From positions 2,666,001 to 2,730,000 of the forward strand of contig NZ_CP007212.1 of assembly GCF_001411805.1 (NCBI RefSeq): a stretch of DNA of 64,000 bases, read 5' to 3'. Source of the DNA: Burkholderia plantarii (lineage in GTDB: Bacteria > Pseudomonadota > Gammaproteobacteria > Burkholderiales > Burkholderiaceae). Below, one piece after another: positions 9,308-18,162 of the stretch; position 1 is the first letter of the stretch, and each line of letters begins with the position of its first letter. The notes under the pieces were generated by a model that ran no database searches, was not told the origin of the DNA, and saw nothing but the letters and a program-made list of their open reading frames with translations. The translations under genes and the position numbers were made by a program.

Positions 9308-10579
9308 TCAATTCGAACCCGCCACTTTCGGGGCGTCTTCGTAGATCAGCAGTGGCTTGCCGTCGCCGTCGATCACGTTGTCGTCGATGATCACCTTGCT
9401 CACGCCCTTCAGCGTCGGCAATTCGTACATCACCTCGAGCAACGCCTGTTCGATGATCGAACGCAGCCCGCGCGCGCCGGTCTTGCGGCGGATCGCCTTG
9501 CGGGCCACCGCCTGCAATGCATCCGGACGCAGTTCGAGTTCGACGCGCTCCATCGCGAACAGCTTCTGGTACTGCTTGACGAGCGCGTTCTTCGGCTCGA
9601 CCAGGATCTTCATCAGCGCGATTTCGTCGAGCTTGCCAAGCGTGGCGACCACCGGTAGCCGGCCGATCAGCTCGGGAATCAACCCGAATTTGATCAGGTC
9701 TTCCGGCTCGACCTCGCGCAGCACCTCGCCCGAATCGCGTTCCTGCTTGCTCTTCACCGTCGCGCCGAAGCCGATGCCGGTCTTCTCGGTGCGATCCGTG
9801 ATGACCTTCTCGAGCCCGTCGAACGCGCCGCCGCAGATGAAAAGGATGTTGGTGGTGTCGACCTGGATGAAATCCTGGTTCGGATGCTTGCGCCCGCCCT
9901 GCGGCGGCACCGACGCCATCGTGCCCTCGACGAGCTTGAGCAGCGCCTGCTGCACGCCCTCGCCCGACACGTCGCGCGTGATCGACGGGTTGTCCGACTT
10001 GCGGCTGATCTTGTCGATCTCATCGATGTAGACGATGCCGCGCTGCGCCTTCTCGACTTCGTAGTTGCAGTTCTGCAGCAGCTTCTGAATGATGTTCTCG
10101 ACGTCCTCGCCGACATAGCCGGCTTCCGTCAGCGTGGTCGCGTCGGCGATCACGAACGGCACGTTCAGCAGCCGTGCCAGCGTCTGCGCGAGCAGCGTCT
10201 TGCCGGAGCCGGTCGGGCCGATCAGCAGGATGTTGCTCTTCGACAGCTCGACCTCGTCCTTCTTGTCGAGATGCTTGAGACGCTTGTAGTGGTTGTAGAC
10301 GGCCACCGCCAGGATCTTCTTCGCGCGCTCTTGGCCGATCACATATTGATCGAGAATTTCGCGGATTTCCTGCGGGCTCGGCAAGTCTGATTTCGACAGA
10401 CTGGCTTCGACCCCAGAGGCGGCTGCTTCGTCGCGAATGATCTCGTTGCAGAGGTCGATGCATTCATCGCAGATGAACACCGACGGGCCGGCGATGAGTT
10501 TCTTCACCTCATGCTGGCTTTTCCCGCAAAACGAGCAATACAACAGCTTTTCGCTGTTCGAACCTTTTTTGTCCGCCAT
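9308..10579 (-). CDS. clpX: ATP-dependent Clp protease ATP-binding subunit ClpX
   Basis: A 423-aa AAA+ unfoldase that recognises tagged substrates and feeds them to ClpP. The N-terminal four-Cys zinc-binding domain is intact (LLYCSFCGK and [10 protein letters not shown]), followed by Walker [13 protein letters not shown], Walker [11 protein letters not shown], and the IGF-type loop contacting ClpP (KTGIGFGA). I chose the start at 10579 ([15 protein letters not shown]) because it matches the family N-terminus; an in-frame upstream extension to 10603 is unlikely. It lies 155 bp after clpP on the same strand. Confidence 0.98.
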   Translation of the reverse strand: MADKKGSNSEKLLYCSFCGKSQHEVKKLIAGPSVFICDECIDLCNEIIRDEAAASGVEASLSKSDLPSPQEIREILDQYVIGQERAKKILAVAVYNHYKRLKHLDKKDEVELSKSNILLIGPTGSGKTLLAQTLARLLNVPFVIADATTLTEAGYVGEDVENIIQKLLQNCNYEVEKAQRGIVYIDEIDKISRKSDNPSITRDVSGEGVQQALLKLVEGTMASVPPQGGRKHPNQDFIQVDTTNILFICGGAFDGLEKVITDRTEKTGIGFGATVKSKQERDSGEVLREVEPEDLIKFGLIPELIGRLPVVATLGKLDEIALMKILVEPKNALVKQYQKLFAMERVELELRPDALQAVARKAIRRKTGARGLRSIIEQALLEVMYELPTLKGVSKVIIDDNVIDGDGKPLLIYEDAPKVAGSN

Positions 10580-10700
10580 GGATGTATGAGCCTCCGGACA
10601 CACGAGTTACATGATACGCCGTCTGACCGGCCGCCCATGACATCGACATGGGTATTGGCCGGCCGCGCTGGTCTTGCCGCAGATGCTCGGGGCGCGGGCA

Positions 10701-10718
10701 CCGCCCCTATTGGGGCGG
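10701..10718 (-). other. GC hairpin between clpP and clpX
   Basis: CCGCCCC-TATT-GGGGCGG is a perfect 7-bp stem 17 bp after the clpP stop. It has no T-run, so it is more likely an mRNA-stabilising or attenuating structure than a terminator. Confidence 0.4.
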
Positions 10719-10734
10719 CACCCCGTTTGCTTCA

Positions 10735-11388
10735 TTACGGACGCTTCGCCGATACGTGATCGATCAGGCCATACGCCTTCGCATCGTCGCTGGACATGAA
10801 ATTATCACGATCCGTGTCGCGTGCGATGCGCTCGACGTCCTGCCCCGTATTCTCGGCCAGGATCTTGTTCAGGCGCTCGCGCAGATACAGGATCTCGCGC
10901 GCCTGGATCTCGATGTCCGAGGCCTGGCCGCGCGCGCCGCCGAGCGGCTGGTGAATCATCACGCGCGCGTTCGGCAGCGCGTAGCGCTTGCCCTTCGCGC
11001 CCGACGACAGCAGGAACGCGCCCATGCTGGCCGCGAGGCCCATGCAGAGCGTCGACACGTCGGGCTTGATGAACTGCATCGTGTCGTAGATCGCGAGGCC
11101 CGCGGAGACCGAGCCGCCCGGGCTGTTGATGTAGAGGCTGATGTCCTTGTCCGGATTCTCGCTCTCGAGGAACAGCAACTGGGCCACCACGAGGTTCGCG
11201 GTCTGGTCGTTCACCTCGCCGACCATGAACACGATCCGCTCCTTCAGCAGGCGCGAGTAGATGTCGTAGGAACGCTCGCCGCGACCGCTCGTCTCGACGA
11301 CGATCGGCACCAGCCCGAGCGCCTTCGTCTCGAAATCCTGCGGTGCATGGGAAGCCAGCGTGTCCAGCAATTCAGCGCGATTGATCAT
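10735..11388 (-). CDS. clpP: ATP-dependent Clp protease proteolytic subunit ClpP
   Basis: A 217-aa serine protease that forms the tetradecameric Clp barrel. The catalytic Ser lies in GLAASMGAF (S121) and the His in MIHQPLGG (H146); the third residue is an Asp in the DTDRD segment. The short N-terminal propeptide-like stretch ([19 protein letters not shown]) is usual for Burkholderia-type ClpP. The start at 11388 is the first Met giving family-like sequence. The gene follows tig, with a hairpin in between, and precedes clpX. Confidence 0.98.
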   Translation of the reverse strand: MINRAELLDTLASHAPQDFETKALGLVPIVVETSGRGERSYDIYSRLLKERIVFMVGEVNDQTANLVVAQLLFLESENPDKDISLYINSPGGSVSAGLAIYDTMQFIKPDVSTLCMGLAASMGAFLLSSGAKGKRYALPNARVMIHQPLGGARGQASDIEIQAREILYLRERLNKILAENTGQDVERIARDTDRDNFMSSDDAKAYGLIDHVSAKRP

Positions 11389-11466
11389 GCAATGAGCCTT
11401 GTCCGAAATGAATGTTGAACGGGGGAAGCGCCAGCGCGAATCCGCCGGCCGCCTGGACACCGACGC

Positions 11467-11508
11467 AAAAACGGCGTGCGGGCCGTCGCTCCGACAGCCG
11501 GCACGCCG
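11467..11508 (-). terminator. Terminator or attenuator between tig and clpP
   Basis: The arms 11472-11479 (CGGCGTGC) and 11501-11508 (GCACGCCG) pair, and the minus strand continues into TTTTTG. It sits 12 bp after the tig stop, so it could end tig transcripts or reduce readthrough into clpP. Confidence 0.7.
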
Positions 11509-11520
11509 CTGAAACGACGC

Positions 11521-12867
11521 TTAAGCCTGCGCCGATGCGCTCGCCAGTGCCTCGAAGCTCACTTCCTTGTCCGTCACCTTCGCCTTGCCGAGCACGAAGT
11601 CGACGACGTTGCTCTCAACGACGAACGCTTCCATTTCGGCCAGGCGCTGCTGGTTCGAATAATACCAGCGGACAACTTCCTTCGGGTCCTCGTAGCTCTT
11701 CGCGAACTCGTCGACTTCGGCGCGGATCTGCTCGGGCTTCGCCTCGAGGCCGTTGGCCTTCACCAGCTCGGCGATCACGAGGCCCAGCTTGACGCGGCGC
11801 TCGGCCTGCTCCTTGAACATCTCGACCGGAATCGGCGCGGTGGCCGCGTTCGGCACGCCGCGCTGCGCGAGATCCTGGCGCGCCATTTCGACGAGGCGCT
11901 CCTGATCCTGCGCGACGAGCGCGTTCGGCACGTCGAGTTCGGAAATCTTCAGGACCGCGTCCATCACCTGGTTCTTCACCAGCGACTGCGTGCGGCGCTT
12001 CGCTTCACGCTCGAGGTTTTCCTTGATCTCGCCGCGCATCTTGGCCAGATCGCCGTCTTCGATGCCGAGCGTCTTCGCGAATTCGGCGTCGATTTCCGGC
12101 AAGTGCGGCCATTCGACCTTCTTCATCGTGACCGTGAACTTCGCGGTCTTGCCCGCGACGTCCTTGCCGTGATAGTCCTCGGGGAACGTCAGATCGAATT
12201 CGCGTGCCTCGCCGACCTTCAGGCCCAGAGCAGCCTGTTCGAATTCCGGCAGCATCCGGCCTTCGCCGAGCACGAACGGGAAATCTTCGGCCGTGCCGCC
12301 CTGGAACGCGACGTCGTCGATCTTGCCGACGAAGTCCACCGTCACGCGGTCGCCGTTCTGGGCAGCCTGCTCCGCGCCGCCGTCGCCGTGCTCGCCGCCT
12401 TCGCCGCGCGCGTGGAAATGCACGCGCTGCTTGCGCAGGATGTCGAGCGTGCGGTCGATTTCGGCTTCGCTGATGGTGGTGGTCGAGCGCTCGACTTCAG
12501 CCGTGGCCAGATCACCGATCTTGACCTCCGGGTAAACCTCGAACGTCGCGTCGAACGCGTAAGCGTCGTCCGCCGCGTCCTGCTTCGGCGCGAAGCTCGG
12601 TTGGCCCGCCACGCGGAGGTTTTCCGCGCGGCTGACTTCGAAGAATTCCTGGCCGATCTTGTCGCTCAGCACTTCTGCCTCGACCTGGCCCGCGTATTGT
12701 TGCGCGACCATCTTGAGCGGCACCTTGCCCGGGCGGAAACCCGGCATGCGCACGTTCTTCGCGAGTTTCTGGATACGGGCGTCGATCTCCTTCTGCACGA
12801 CTTCCTTCGGCAGGGAAATCGTCACACGGCGTTCGAGCTTGCCGAGGTTTTCAACAACGTTAGCCAT
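11521..12867 (-). CDS. tig: Trigger factor, ribosome-associated chaperone
   Basis: A 448-aa protein of normal trigger-factor length. The N-terminal ribosome-docking domain has the signature [19 protein letters not shown]; a central FKBP-type prolyl isomerase domain spans about residues 155-245 ([40 protein letters not shown]); the C-terminal helical chaperone domain follows. It binds nascent chains at the ribosome exit tunnel. The start at 12867 ([15 protein letters not shown]) fits the family. It heads the tig-clpP-clpX-lon chaperone/protease cluster. Confidence 0.98.
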   Translation of the reverse strand: MANVVENLGKLERRVTISLPKEVVQKEIDARIQKLAKNVRMPGFRPGKVPLKMVAQQYAGQVEAEVLSDKIGQEFFEVSRAENLRVAGQPSFAPKQDAADDAYAFDATFEVYPEVKIGDLATAEVERSTTTISEAEIDRTLDILRKQRVHFHARGEGGEHGDGGAEQAAQNGDRVTVDFVGKIDDVAFQGGTAEDFPFVLGEGRMLPEFEQAALGLKVGEAREFDLTFPEDYHGKDVAGKTAKFTVTMKKVEWPHLPEIDAEFAKTLGIEDGDLAKMRGEIKENLEREAKRRTQSLVKNQVMDAVLKISELDVPNALVAQDQERLVEMARQDLAQRGVPNAATAPIPVEMFKEQAERRVKLGLVIAELVKANGLEAKPEQIRAEVDEFAKSYEDPKEVVRWYYSNQQRLAEMEAFVVESNVVDFVLGKAKVTDKEVSFEALASASAQA

Positions 12868-13348
12868 GGCTTCAATCGTCCTAAAATTATTCGAGCGAAT
12901 CGGTTTTCCTTGCCGCGCCTGCCTCACGACGCCGGTGCGTCGCGCGCCGCCGTTCCCATACGTTCGACGCGAGCACCGCCGGTTGCGGAGCGCGGCGCCT
13001 GCGGCTTGAAAAGCACGGCTTTGGCCGGAAGAATCGGCTATTCTAGCAAACTATTGTCGCCATACCGCCAGATCGAGCGGCATCGTCAAACGGCTCGCAC
13101 CCGGCGTTCGCCTGCCTGCGCGCCGAACCCGGCGCCCGGCCCCTCATGCAACCCCGCATGCGCCCGCTCATCTCCAGCCGCCTCGTTCACGGCGCGCCGC
13201 GATTCCGGCCATACCGCATTGCCTATTCGCCACGCGCCACGGGCCTGTTAAGCTCGCATCTCGCCCGCCGTCGCGCACGCGCCGGGCCTGCGCGCCGGCC
13301 GGCTCCGGCCCGCGCCGCGAACCCAACCCAATAACCACCGGAGACACC
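12868..13348. other. Divergent intergenic region tig / glycerate kinase
   Basis: About 480 bp without a credible gene between divergent genes. It must hold both promoters. The only recognisable element is the extended -10 for tig near 13040; no clear site for the plus-strand kinase was found. Confidence 0.6.
13040..13048 (-). promoter_or_regulatory. Probable tig promoter, extended -10
   Basis: The minus strand reads TGCTAGAAT (13048 to 13040), an extended -10 element in an otherwise GC-rich region. No good -35 lies 17 bp upstream, as is common for extended -10 promoters. The implied leader of about 165 nt is long. Confidence 0.4.
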
Positions 13349-14503
13349 ATGCAGCCCTTCCCGTCCGCGCCCGTCATCGTCATCGCGCCCGATTCGTTCA
13401 AGGGATCGTTGTCCGCGCAGCAGGTGACCGACGCGATCGCGGCCGGGGTCATGCGCGCGCGCCCCGACGCGGTCGTGCGCGGCTGCCCGATGGCCGACGG
13501 CGGCGAAGGCACGCTCGACGCGATGCTCGCGCACGGCGGCACGCGCCGCACGCTGAGCGTGGCGGGCGCGGCGCTCGCGCCGCGCGAGGCGGCGACCGGC
13601 CTGGTCGACGCGCGCACCGCGATCGTCGAGACGGCGGAGATCGTCGGCATCACCGACCCGGTCGGCATGGCCGTGCCGGTCGAGGCACGCGGCACGCGCG
13701 GCATGGGCGAGGCGATCCGGCAACTGCTCGACGAGGGCGTGCGCACCTTCTTCGTCGCGCTCGGCGGCAGCAGCACCAACGACGCGGGCGCCGGCCTGCT
13801 GGCCGCGCTCGGCCTGCGCGCGCTCGACGCCGACGGCCGCGAGTTCGAGCCGGTGCCGGCCCGACTCGGCGAGATCGCGCGCCTCGACGCGTCGGGGCTC
13901 GATCCGCGGCTGGCCGAAACGCAGTTCGTCGCGATGTCCGACGTCGACAACCCGCTGACGGGCGAGCATGGCGCCACCGCGATCTTCGGCCCGCAGAAGG
14001 GCGTGCGCCCCGAGCAGGTCGCGACGCTCGACGCCGCGCTCGCGCGCTACGCCGAACTGGCCGAGGCGGCGCTCGGCCGCCAGGTGCGCGACCAGCCCGG
14101 CGCCGGCGCGGCCGGCGGCCTCGGCTTCGCACTGCATCTGCTCGGCGCGCGCTTCGAGCCGGGCGCGGAAGTGGTGGCGCGCCAGACCGGCCTCGACGCG
14201 GCGCTCGACGGCGCGCACTGGCTGATCACGGGCGAGGGCCGCTCGGACGGCCAGACCCTGCACGGCAAGGCGCCGTTCATCGCGTGCCGGCACGCGGCCG
14301 CGGCGGGTGTGCCGGCGAGCCTGCTGTCGGGCGCCGTCGACGCCGCCGCGCTGCCCCAATTATCAGAACATTTTGACGGCTGCTTTTCGCCGGCGCCGGG
14401 ACCGATTACGCTCGAGGTCGCGATCCGCGATGCCGCGCGGCTGCTCGCCAACGAGGCCGAACAGCTGGCCCGGCTGCGCTTCGGCCGTTTATCGCCCCGT
14501 TGA
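13349..14503 (+). CDS. Glycerate kinase (GlxK/GarK family)
   Basis: A 384-aa kinase that phosphorylates D-glycerate, linking glyoxylate/glycolate or serine breakdown to glycolysis. Family marks are APDSFKGSLSAQQVTDAIAA at the N-terminus, MADGGEGTLDAM, the glycine-rich LGGSSTNDAGAGLLAALG, and ITGEGRSDGQTLHGKAP near the C-terminus. Length matches the family (~380). A MarR-type regulator follows 54 bp downstream and may form an operon with it. No tartronate semialdehyde reductase or hydroxypyruvate isomerase gene is adjacent. Confidence 0.94.
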   Translation: MQPFPSAPVIVIAPDSFKGSLSAQQVTDAIAAGVMRARPDAVVRGCPMADGGEGTLDAMLAHGGTRRTLSVAGAALAPREAATGLVDARTAIVETAEIVGITDPVGMAVPVEARGTRGMGEAIRQLLDEGVRTFFVALGGSSTNDAGAGLLAALGLRALDADGREFEPVPARLGEIARLDASGLDPRLAETQFVAMSDVDNPLTGEHGATAIFGPQKGVRPEQVATLDAALARYAELAEAALGRQVRDQPGAGAAGGLGFALHLLGARFEPGAEVVARQTGLDAALDGAHWLITGEGRSDGQTLHGKAPFIACRHAAAAGVPASLLSGAVDAAALPQLSEHFDGCFSPAPGPITLEVAIRDAARLLANEAEQLARLRFGRLSPR

Positions 14504-14557
14504 CCGCACGCGGCGATACGGGAACAATCGGGCCGCCGCCCTACTTCAGGAACCGCC

Positions 14558-15007
14558 ATGAAAGGCAGCCAAGCCGGACTCGACCAGTTTCTGACCCACC
14601 GCCTGCACACCATGAACAAGCTCACCGACCGCGCGCTCGGCGAGCTTTATCGCGACAAGCTCGGCATCACGCTGCCGGAGGCACGCGTGATCAACGCGGT
14701 CGGCGCGTTCGGGCCGTTCTCGATCATGGAACTCGCGCGCCGCACGCACCTCGACAAGAGCCAGGCGAGCCGCGCCGCCGAAGCGCTGATCCATCAGGGC
14801 CTGCTGTCGCGGGCCGCCAGCGACGAGGACGGCCGCATCGTGGTGGTCGCGCTGACGCGCGACGGCGCCGCGCTGAACCGCAAGATCATGACGCTCGCGC
14901 GGCGCTGGAACGGCGATCTGGCCGAACGGCTCAGCGACAGCGAGCGTGCGGCGCTGGAGCGCGCGCTCGACAAGCTGATCGCGTACACGCGCGAGCGGAT
15001 CGAATAA
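14558..15007 (+). CDS. MarR-family transcriptional regulator
   Basis: A 149-aa winged-helix regulator. The recognition region reads SIMELARRTHLDKSQASRAA (about residues 50-69), and the wing contains SDEDGRIVVVALT with the Asp-Arg pair typical of MarR. Flanking helices form the dimer interface (TRDGAALNRKIMTLA). The likely ligand is a small phenolic or other aromatic compound, but nothing here identifies it. It follows the glycerate kinase gene on the same strand; direct control of that gene is possible but not shown. Confidence 0.93.
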   Translation: MKGSQAGLDQFLTHRLHTMNKLTDRALGELYRDKLGITLPEARVINAVGAFGPFSIMELARRTHLDKSQASRAAEALIHQGLLSRAASDEDGRIVVVALTRDGAALNRKIMTLARRWNGDLAERLSDSERAALERALDKLIAYTRERIE

Positions 15008-15702
15008 GCGCGCGGGTGCCGAACCCGCGATCGGGCGCTTCGCTTCGGCGGACCTGCCTTCGCCCCGATCCGCCGCGAGCCGCGATACATGCGCGAGCGG
15101 CCGGCTGACGGACGGCCCGATTCACCAGACGGTTCAATTCGCCCCGCGCCGCCTTGCAGGACAGCCGCGCATTGCGCGCCGGGCGCCCGCACTATCCAGC
15201 TTCCAGCGCCCGGACGTCGACCGGCTCCGGTTCCCGGCCTCCCCCTCCTCCCGCTGCGCCAGCCGCCGGCAGTGCCTTCCGATCGATGCATTGGCATCGA
15301 AGCCCCCGCGATCCCGTCGAACCGGCCCCGCACCTGACCGCGCGAGCCAGCCGCTCCGTCGCGACTCGACGCGACTCGCCGCGACCGACCGCCGCCCGAC
15401 TCGACGCTCGATTCCCCCTGGAACCGGTACGCCCTCACCAGGTCCATCCGCCCCGGTGCATGACTTCGCTGATCGTTGCGCACGCAACTTGATCGAACGA
15501 TTGGGTCGTTTCCCGCTCAACCAGACAGGACGGGCGTTTCCGGCGTTTCGAAAATCGTATCGCGGCGTGTCAAAAGTAACAAAACGTGACCACTCGAACC
15601 GGCGCAAACGCACTAGAAAGCCCCATGCATTTGAGCCTGTTGGCGCGGGCGCCGAATCCGTAATCTGAACGAACTGCGACTCTCCTACGAAGGAGACAGG
15701 TC
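15008..15702. other. Long intergenic region
   Basis: About 695 bp with no credible gene. Open frames here are short, Arg/Pro-rich and without ribosome sites. The last ~150 bp become AT-richer (around 15540-15660), as expected for a promoter serving the small genes that follow; no consensus -35/-10 pair stood out. Confidence 0.5.
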
Positions 15703-15867
15703 ATGAAACTGCATCAAACGCCCGATCCGACGCCGATCGAGCCAAAGCCGCCGCCGGGCGATCCGTTGCCAGGCCACGATCTGCCAGGCCAGCCGCAACC
15801 GGACATCCCGGTCCCGCCGCCGGGCCTGCCACCCGTGACGCCCATACCGGATCCGCCGCGCGCCTGA
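15703..15867 (+). CDS. Small proline-rich protein (54 aa), unknown function
   Basis: A 54-aa open frame preceded by a strong ribosome site (GAAGGAGACAGG, about 5 nt before ATG). The product starts MKLHQTPDPTPIEPKPPPGD and is about one third proline, with PxP and PPPG repeats and no hydrophobic segment, so it should be cytosolic and disordered. It opens the run of small stress-type genes (BON, CsbD, 27-aa peptide). I do not recognise a family. The Shine-Dalgarno and clean stop support translation; function is unknown. Confidence 0.55.
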   Translation: MKLHQTPDPTPIEPKPPPGDPLPGHDLPGQPQPDIPVPPPGLPPVTPIPDPPRA

Positions 15868-15927
15868 CGCACCGCAACCCGACTTACCCAGTCATTGACG
15901 ACACCATTTATTACGGAGAACGACACC

Positions 15928-16287
15928 ATGAACAAGACGAACAAGATCGCCCTGAAGTCGCTGCTGGCCGCGAGTGCCGCCCTGATGCTCGGTACGGCGC
16001 TGGTGCCCGCCGCCTACGCCCAGGCGTCGACCACCGACGACAACGGTGCCGCAATGAAGTCGGACCAGCCGGTGTCCGATACGTGGATCACGACCAAGGT
16101 GAAGGCTGAACTCGCCACCACCAAGGGTGTGAAGAGCACCGACATCGACGTGAAGACGGTGGACGGCGTGGTGACGCTGACCGGCGTGCTGCCGTCGAAG
16201 ACCGCTGTCCACAAGGCGGTGGCGGTCACCAAGGCGATCAAGGGCGTCAAGCAGGTTGACGACTCGGCGCTGAAGGCGAAGAGCTGA
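15928..16287 (+). CDS. Exported BON-domain protein
   Basis: A 119-aa protein with a cleavable signal peptide (hydrophobic stretch LLAASAALMLGTALVPAAYA, then Gln-Ala) followed by one BON domain: DTWITTKVKAELATTKGVKS, then IDVKTVDGVVTLTG and a final valine-rich strand. BON domains, as in OsmY, bind phospholipid or peptidoglycan-associated ligands in the periplasm and often respond to osmotic or envelope stress. The ATG at 15928 has GGAGA upstream. It lies in a run of small stress genes with CsbD. Confidence 0.92.
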   Translation: MNKTNKIALKSLLAASAALMLGTALVPAAYAQASTTDDNGAAMKSDQPVSDTWITTKVKAELATTKGVKSTDIDVKTVDGVVTLTGVLPSKTAVHKAVAVTKAIKGVKQVDDSALKAKS

Positions 16288-16386
16288 TAACGGCACGCCG
16301 CGCGGACAGCGCGTCCGCGCAGGCAGCTCGCGTTACCCGGCGGCGCCGCGCGCCGCCCCCTCGTCACGGACCATCCGGAGGACACC

Positions 16387-16584
16387 ATGAACGAAGACAG
16401 GATCAAGGGCCAGTGGAAGCAGCTGGCCGGCAAGCTCAAGGCCAAGTGGGGCAAGCTGACCGACGACGATCTGGCGGTACTCGACGGCAACCGCGAATAC
16501 CTGGCCGGCCGTATCCAGGAGCGTTACGGCATTGCACGCGACGAAGTGGAAAAGCAGTTGAACGACTTCGACCGGACGCTATAA
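16387..16584 (+). CDS. CsbD-family stress protein
   Basis: A 65-aa CsbD-like protein (YjbJ type), normally abundant under general or osmotic stress, with biochemical role unknown. It shows the family pattern MNEDRIKGQWKQLAGKLKAK, then WGKLTDDDL, the central helix and GIARDEVEKQL at the C-terminus. Charged, no signal peptide, cytosolic. A CCGGAGG ribosome site precedes it. Co-directional with the BON gene and the 27-aa membrane peptide, which suggests a shared stress regulon. Confidence 0.93.
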   Translation: MNEDRIKGQWKQLAGKLKAKWGKLTDDDLAVLDGNREYLAGRIQERYGIARDEVEKQLNDFDRTL

Positions 16585-16639
16585 CGAACGCCGCCGCGCC
16601 GCGATCTTCCCGGCTCGCGTCGCGGGCAAAGGAGGTCCA

Positions 16640-16723
16640 ATGGGCAAATATCTGATCGCATGGTTGCTGGGCGTGCCGATCGGGCTGCTGGTGGTGATTT
16701 ACCTGATCGCGCACATCTTCTGA
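16640..16723 (+). CDS. 27-aa single-span membrane peptide
   Basis: A very short frame directly behind a near-perfect ribosome site (AAAGGAGGTCCA, then ATG). The product is MGKYLIAWLLGVPIGLLVVI followed by YLIAHIF, which is one membrane-spanning helix with almost no soluble part. Such peptides are often stress-induced or modulate membrane complexes. It follows csbD by 55 bp and precedes an intrinsic terminator. Expression is likely from the ribosome site and terminator; function is unknown. Confidence 0.65.
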   Translation: MGKYLIAWLLGVPIGLLVVIYLIAHIF

Positions 16724-16751
16724 TGGACGAAGCATGTGCAATACGTGTGAC

Positions 16752-16791
16752 ACGCGGTGCGTCGCTCAAGCGGTGCGCCGCGTTTTTTTTT
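16752..16791 (+). terminator. Terminator of the small stress-gene run
   Basis: ACGCGGTGC (16752-16760) pairs with GCGCCGCGT (16775-16783) with one G-T wobble and is followed by nine T. It ends plus-strand transcription 29 bp after the 27-aa gene and faces galM. Confidence 0.8.
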
Positions 16792-16854
16792 CGCCCTGCC
16801 CCCTGCCCGCCGTTCGTTCCGTCGCGCCTCGGGCGGGCGCGAAGCACCGCCCGT

Positions 16855-17865
16855 TCAGTCGTCCCACGCCGGCAGCCACGTCACCGTCGCCGCCACCGAT
16901 TCCCCGGGCGCGAGCAGACCGCCGCCGCGCTCGCCGGCCGGCAGGTCGAGGTTCAGCCAGTCGGTGGTGTTGCTGACCGGCTCCGCACAGAAGAACGGCT
17001 CCCCGGCCGGCGAATACAGCACGAAATAATCGAGCGGCGCGTCGGCGCGCATCGTCAGCCGGCGCCGCGACTCGGGCCAGTGAATCACCGCTTCGCGGCT
17101 CCAGCCCGTGAAATTGTTGTCGAGCGCGACCGCGTCGAGCACGAGGCCGGCCGCCAGCGCGTCCACGGCCGGATGCGCGCCGAGCGAGGTCGGCAGCAGT
17201 TCGCCGTCGCTGTGCCACATCGCCCGCACGCGCGTCTCGATCCGCGTGCGCGCCGTGCGCGGGTAATAGGGATGCAGGCCGAAGCCGAACGGCATCGGCC
17301 GGCTGTCGAGGTTGCGCGCGCTCAGGCGCAGCACGAGTCCCGCCTCGCCGAGCTCGAAGCGCTGCCGCGCCTCGTAGCGAAACGGCCAGCCCGGCTCGCC
17401 CGCGCTGCCTGCACCCGCCGGCGGCGTCCAGCCGAACCGCAGCTCCGCCGACGAACCATCGCGCGCGACGATCTCCCACGGCAGCCGCCAGGCGTGGCCA
17501 TGCAGCGCGTGCCGCAGCGGCCCGCTGCCCATCGGCAGATGCCATTCGCGGCCGTCGAAACGGAACCGCCCCTCGCGGATCCGGTTGCAATACGGCAGCA
17601 GCGGAAAGCTCGCCATCTGCAGCGGGTCGCCCCCGTCGAGCGCGGCGCGCCCGGTCGGGCGGAACCAGTGAACCGGCCCCGACGACGCCGCGTCGTAGAA
17701 CGCCGCGACCGCCCCGCCAAATGCCGGCGCGAGCACCACGCGCCGCGCGCCGGCGCGCAGCACCACCAGCGAGGGATCGTCGAGGATCGCGGGATCGAGG
17801 TCCGCGGCAACGGACGATGACGAGGGCAACGAAGTCGGCCGGCGGCTCAAGGCGATGGGCTCCAT
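16855..17865 (-). CDS. galM: Aldose 1-epimerase (galactose mutarotase family)
   Basis: A 336-aa mutarotase-fold protein that interconverts alpha and beta anomers of aldoses. Key elements are LPYCNRIREGRF, ALHGHAWRLPWE (the first active-site His region), GLHPYYPR (catalytic-type His) and CAEPVSNTTDWLN near the C-terminus (catalytic Glu). The start at 17865 (MEPIALSRR) is the best Met; further upstream sequence is Arg-rich junk. It is divergent from the LacI regulator and the sugar ABC operon, so it probably serves the same imported sugar. Confidence 0.88.
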   Translation of the reverse strand: MEPIALSRRPTSLPSSSSVAADLDPAILDDPSLVVLRAGARRVVLAPAFGGAVAAFYDAASSGPVHWFRPTGRAALDGGDPLQMASFPLLPYCNRIREGRFRFDGREWHLPMGSGPLRHALHGHAWRLPWEIVARDGSSAELRFGWTPPAGAGSAGEPGWPFRYEARQRFELGEAGLVLRLSARNLDSRPMPFGFGLHPYYPRTARTRIETRVRAMWHSDGELLPTSLGAHPAVDALAAGLVLDAVALDNNFTGWSREAVIHWPESRRRLTMRADAPLDYFVLYSPAGEPFFCAEPVSNTTDWLNLDLPAGERGGGLLAPGESVAATVTWLPAWDD

Positions 17866-18015
17866 GAAAACGAAACGGGACACGGGCGGACCGCGCGCCG
17901 GACCCGACACCCAGCGGGGCCGGGAACGGAACGACCGCCAATGGCCGACCTGCGAATGGCCGGACCGCGAGTCCGCCTGCCGCCAGCGTCGCATACTCCG
18001 CGCGCCAAGGTCAAT

Positions 18016-18028
18016 TTATTAGTAATAA
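18016..18028. promoter_or_regulatory. AT-rich palindrome, candidate operator
   Basis: TTATTA-G-TAATAA is a perfect inverted repeat in an otherwise GC-rich divergent region, 151 bp upstream of galM and 135 bp upstream of the LacI gene. Related AT palindromes occur near 18100 and 19294. Confidence 0.4.
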
Positions 18029-18096
18029 TCCATTCAAAACGCCTGAACGCGAAGCCGTATTGCGCCCCGCCATCGAGGAGATCGCCGATTGCCGGC

Positions 18097-18130
18097 GGGT
18101 AATATTAGTGCTAGGTTGGTCCAAACCAAC
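18097..18130. promoter_or_regulatory. Candidate LacI-family operators upstream of the regulator
   Basis: GGGTAATATTA (18097-18107, core palindrome TAATATTA) is followed by GTTGGT-CCAA-ACCAAC (18115-18130), a perfect 6-bp inverted repeat. Both lie 33-66 bp before the regulator's start and could mediate autoregulation. Confidence 0.45.
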
Positions 18131-18162
18131 GACGCACCACGCTTTCCGCTCTCTCGCACCGC

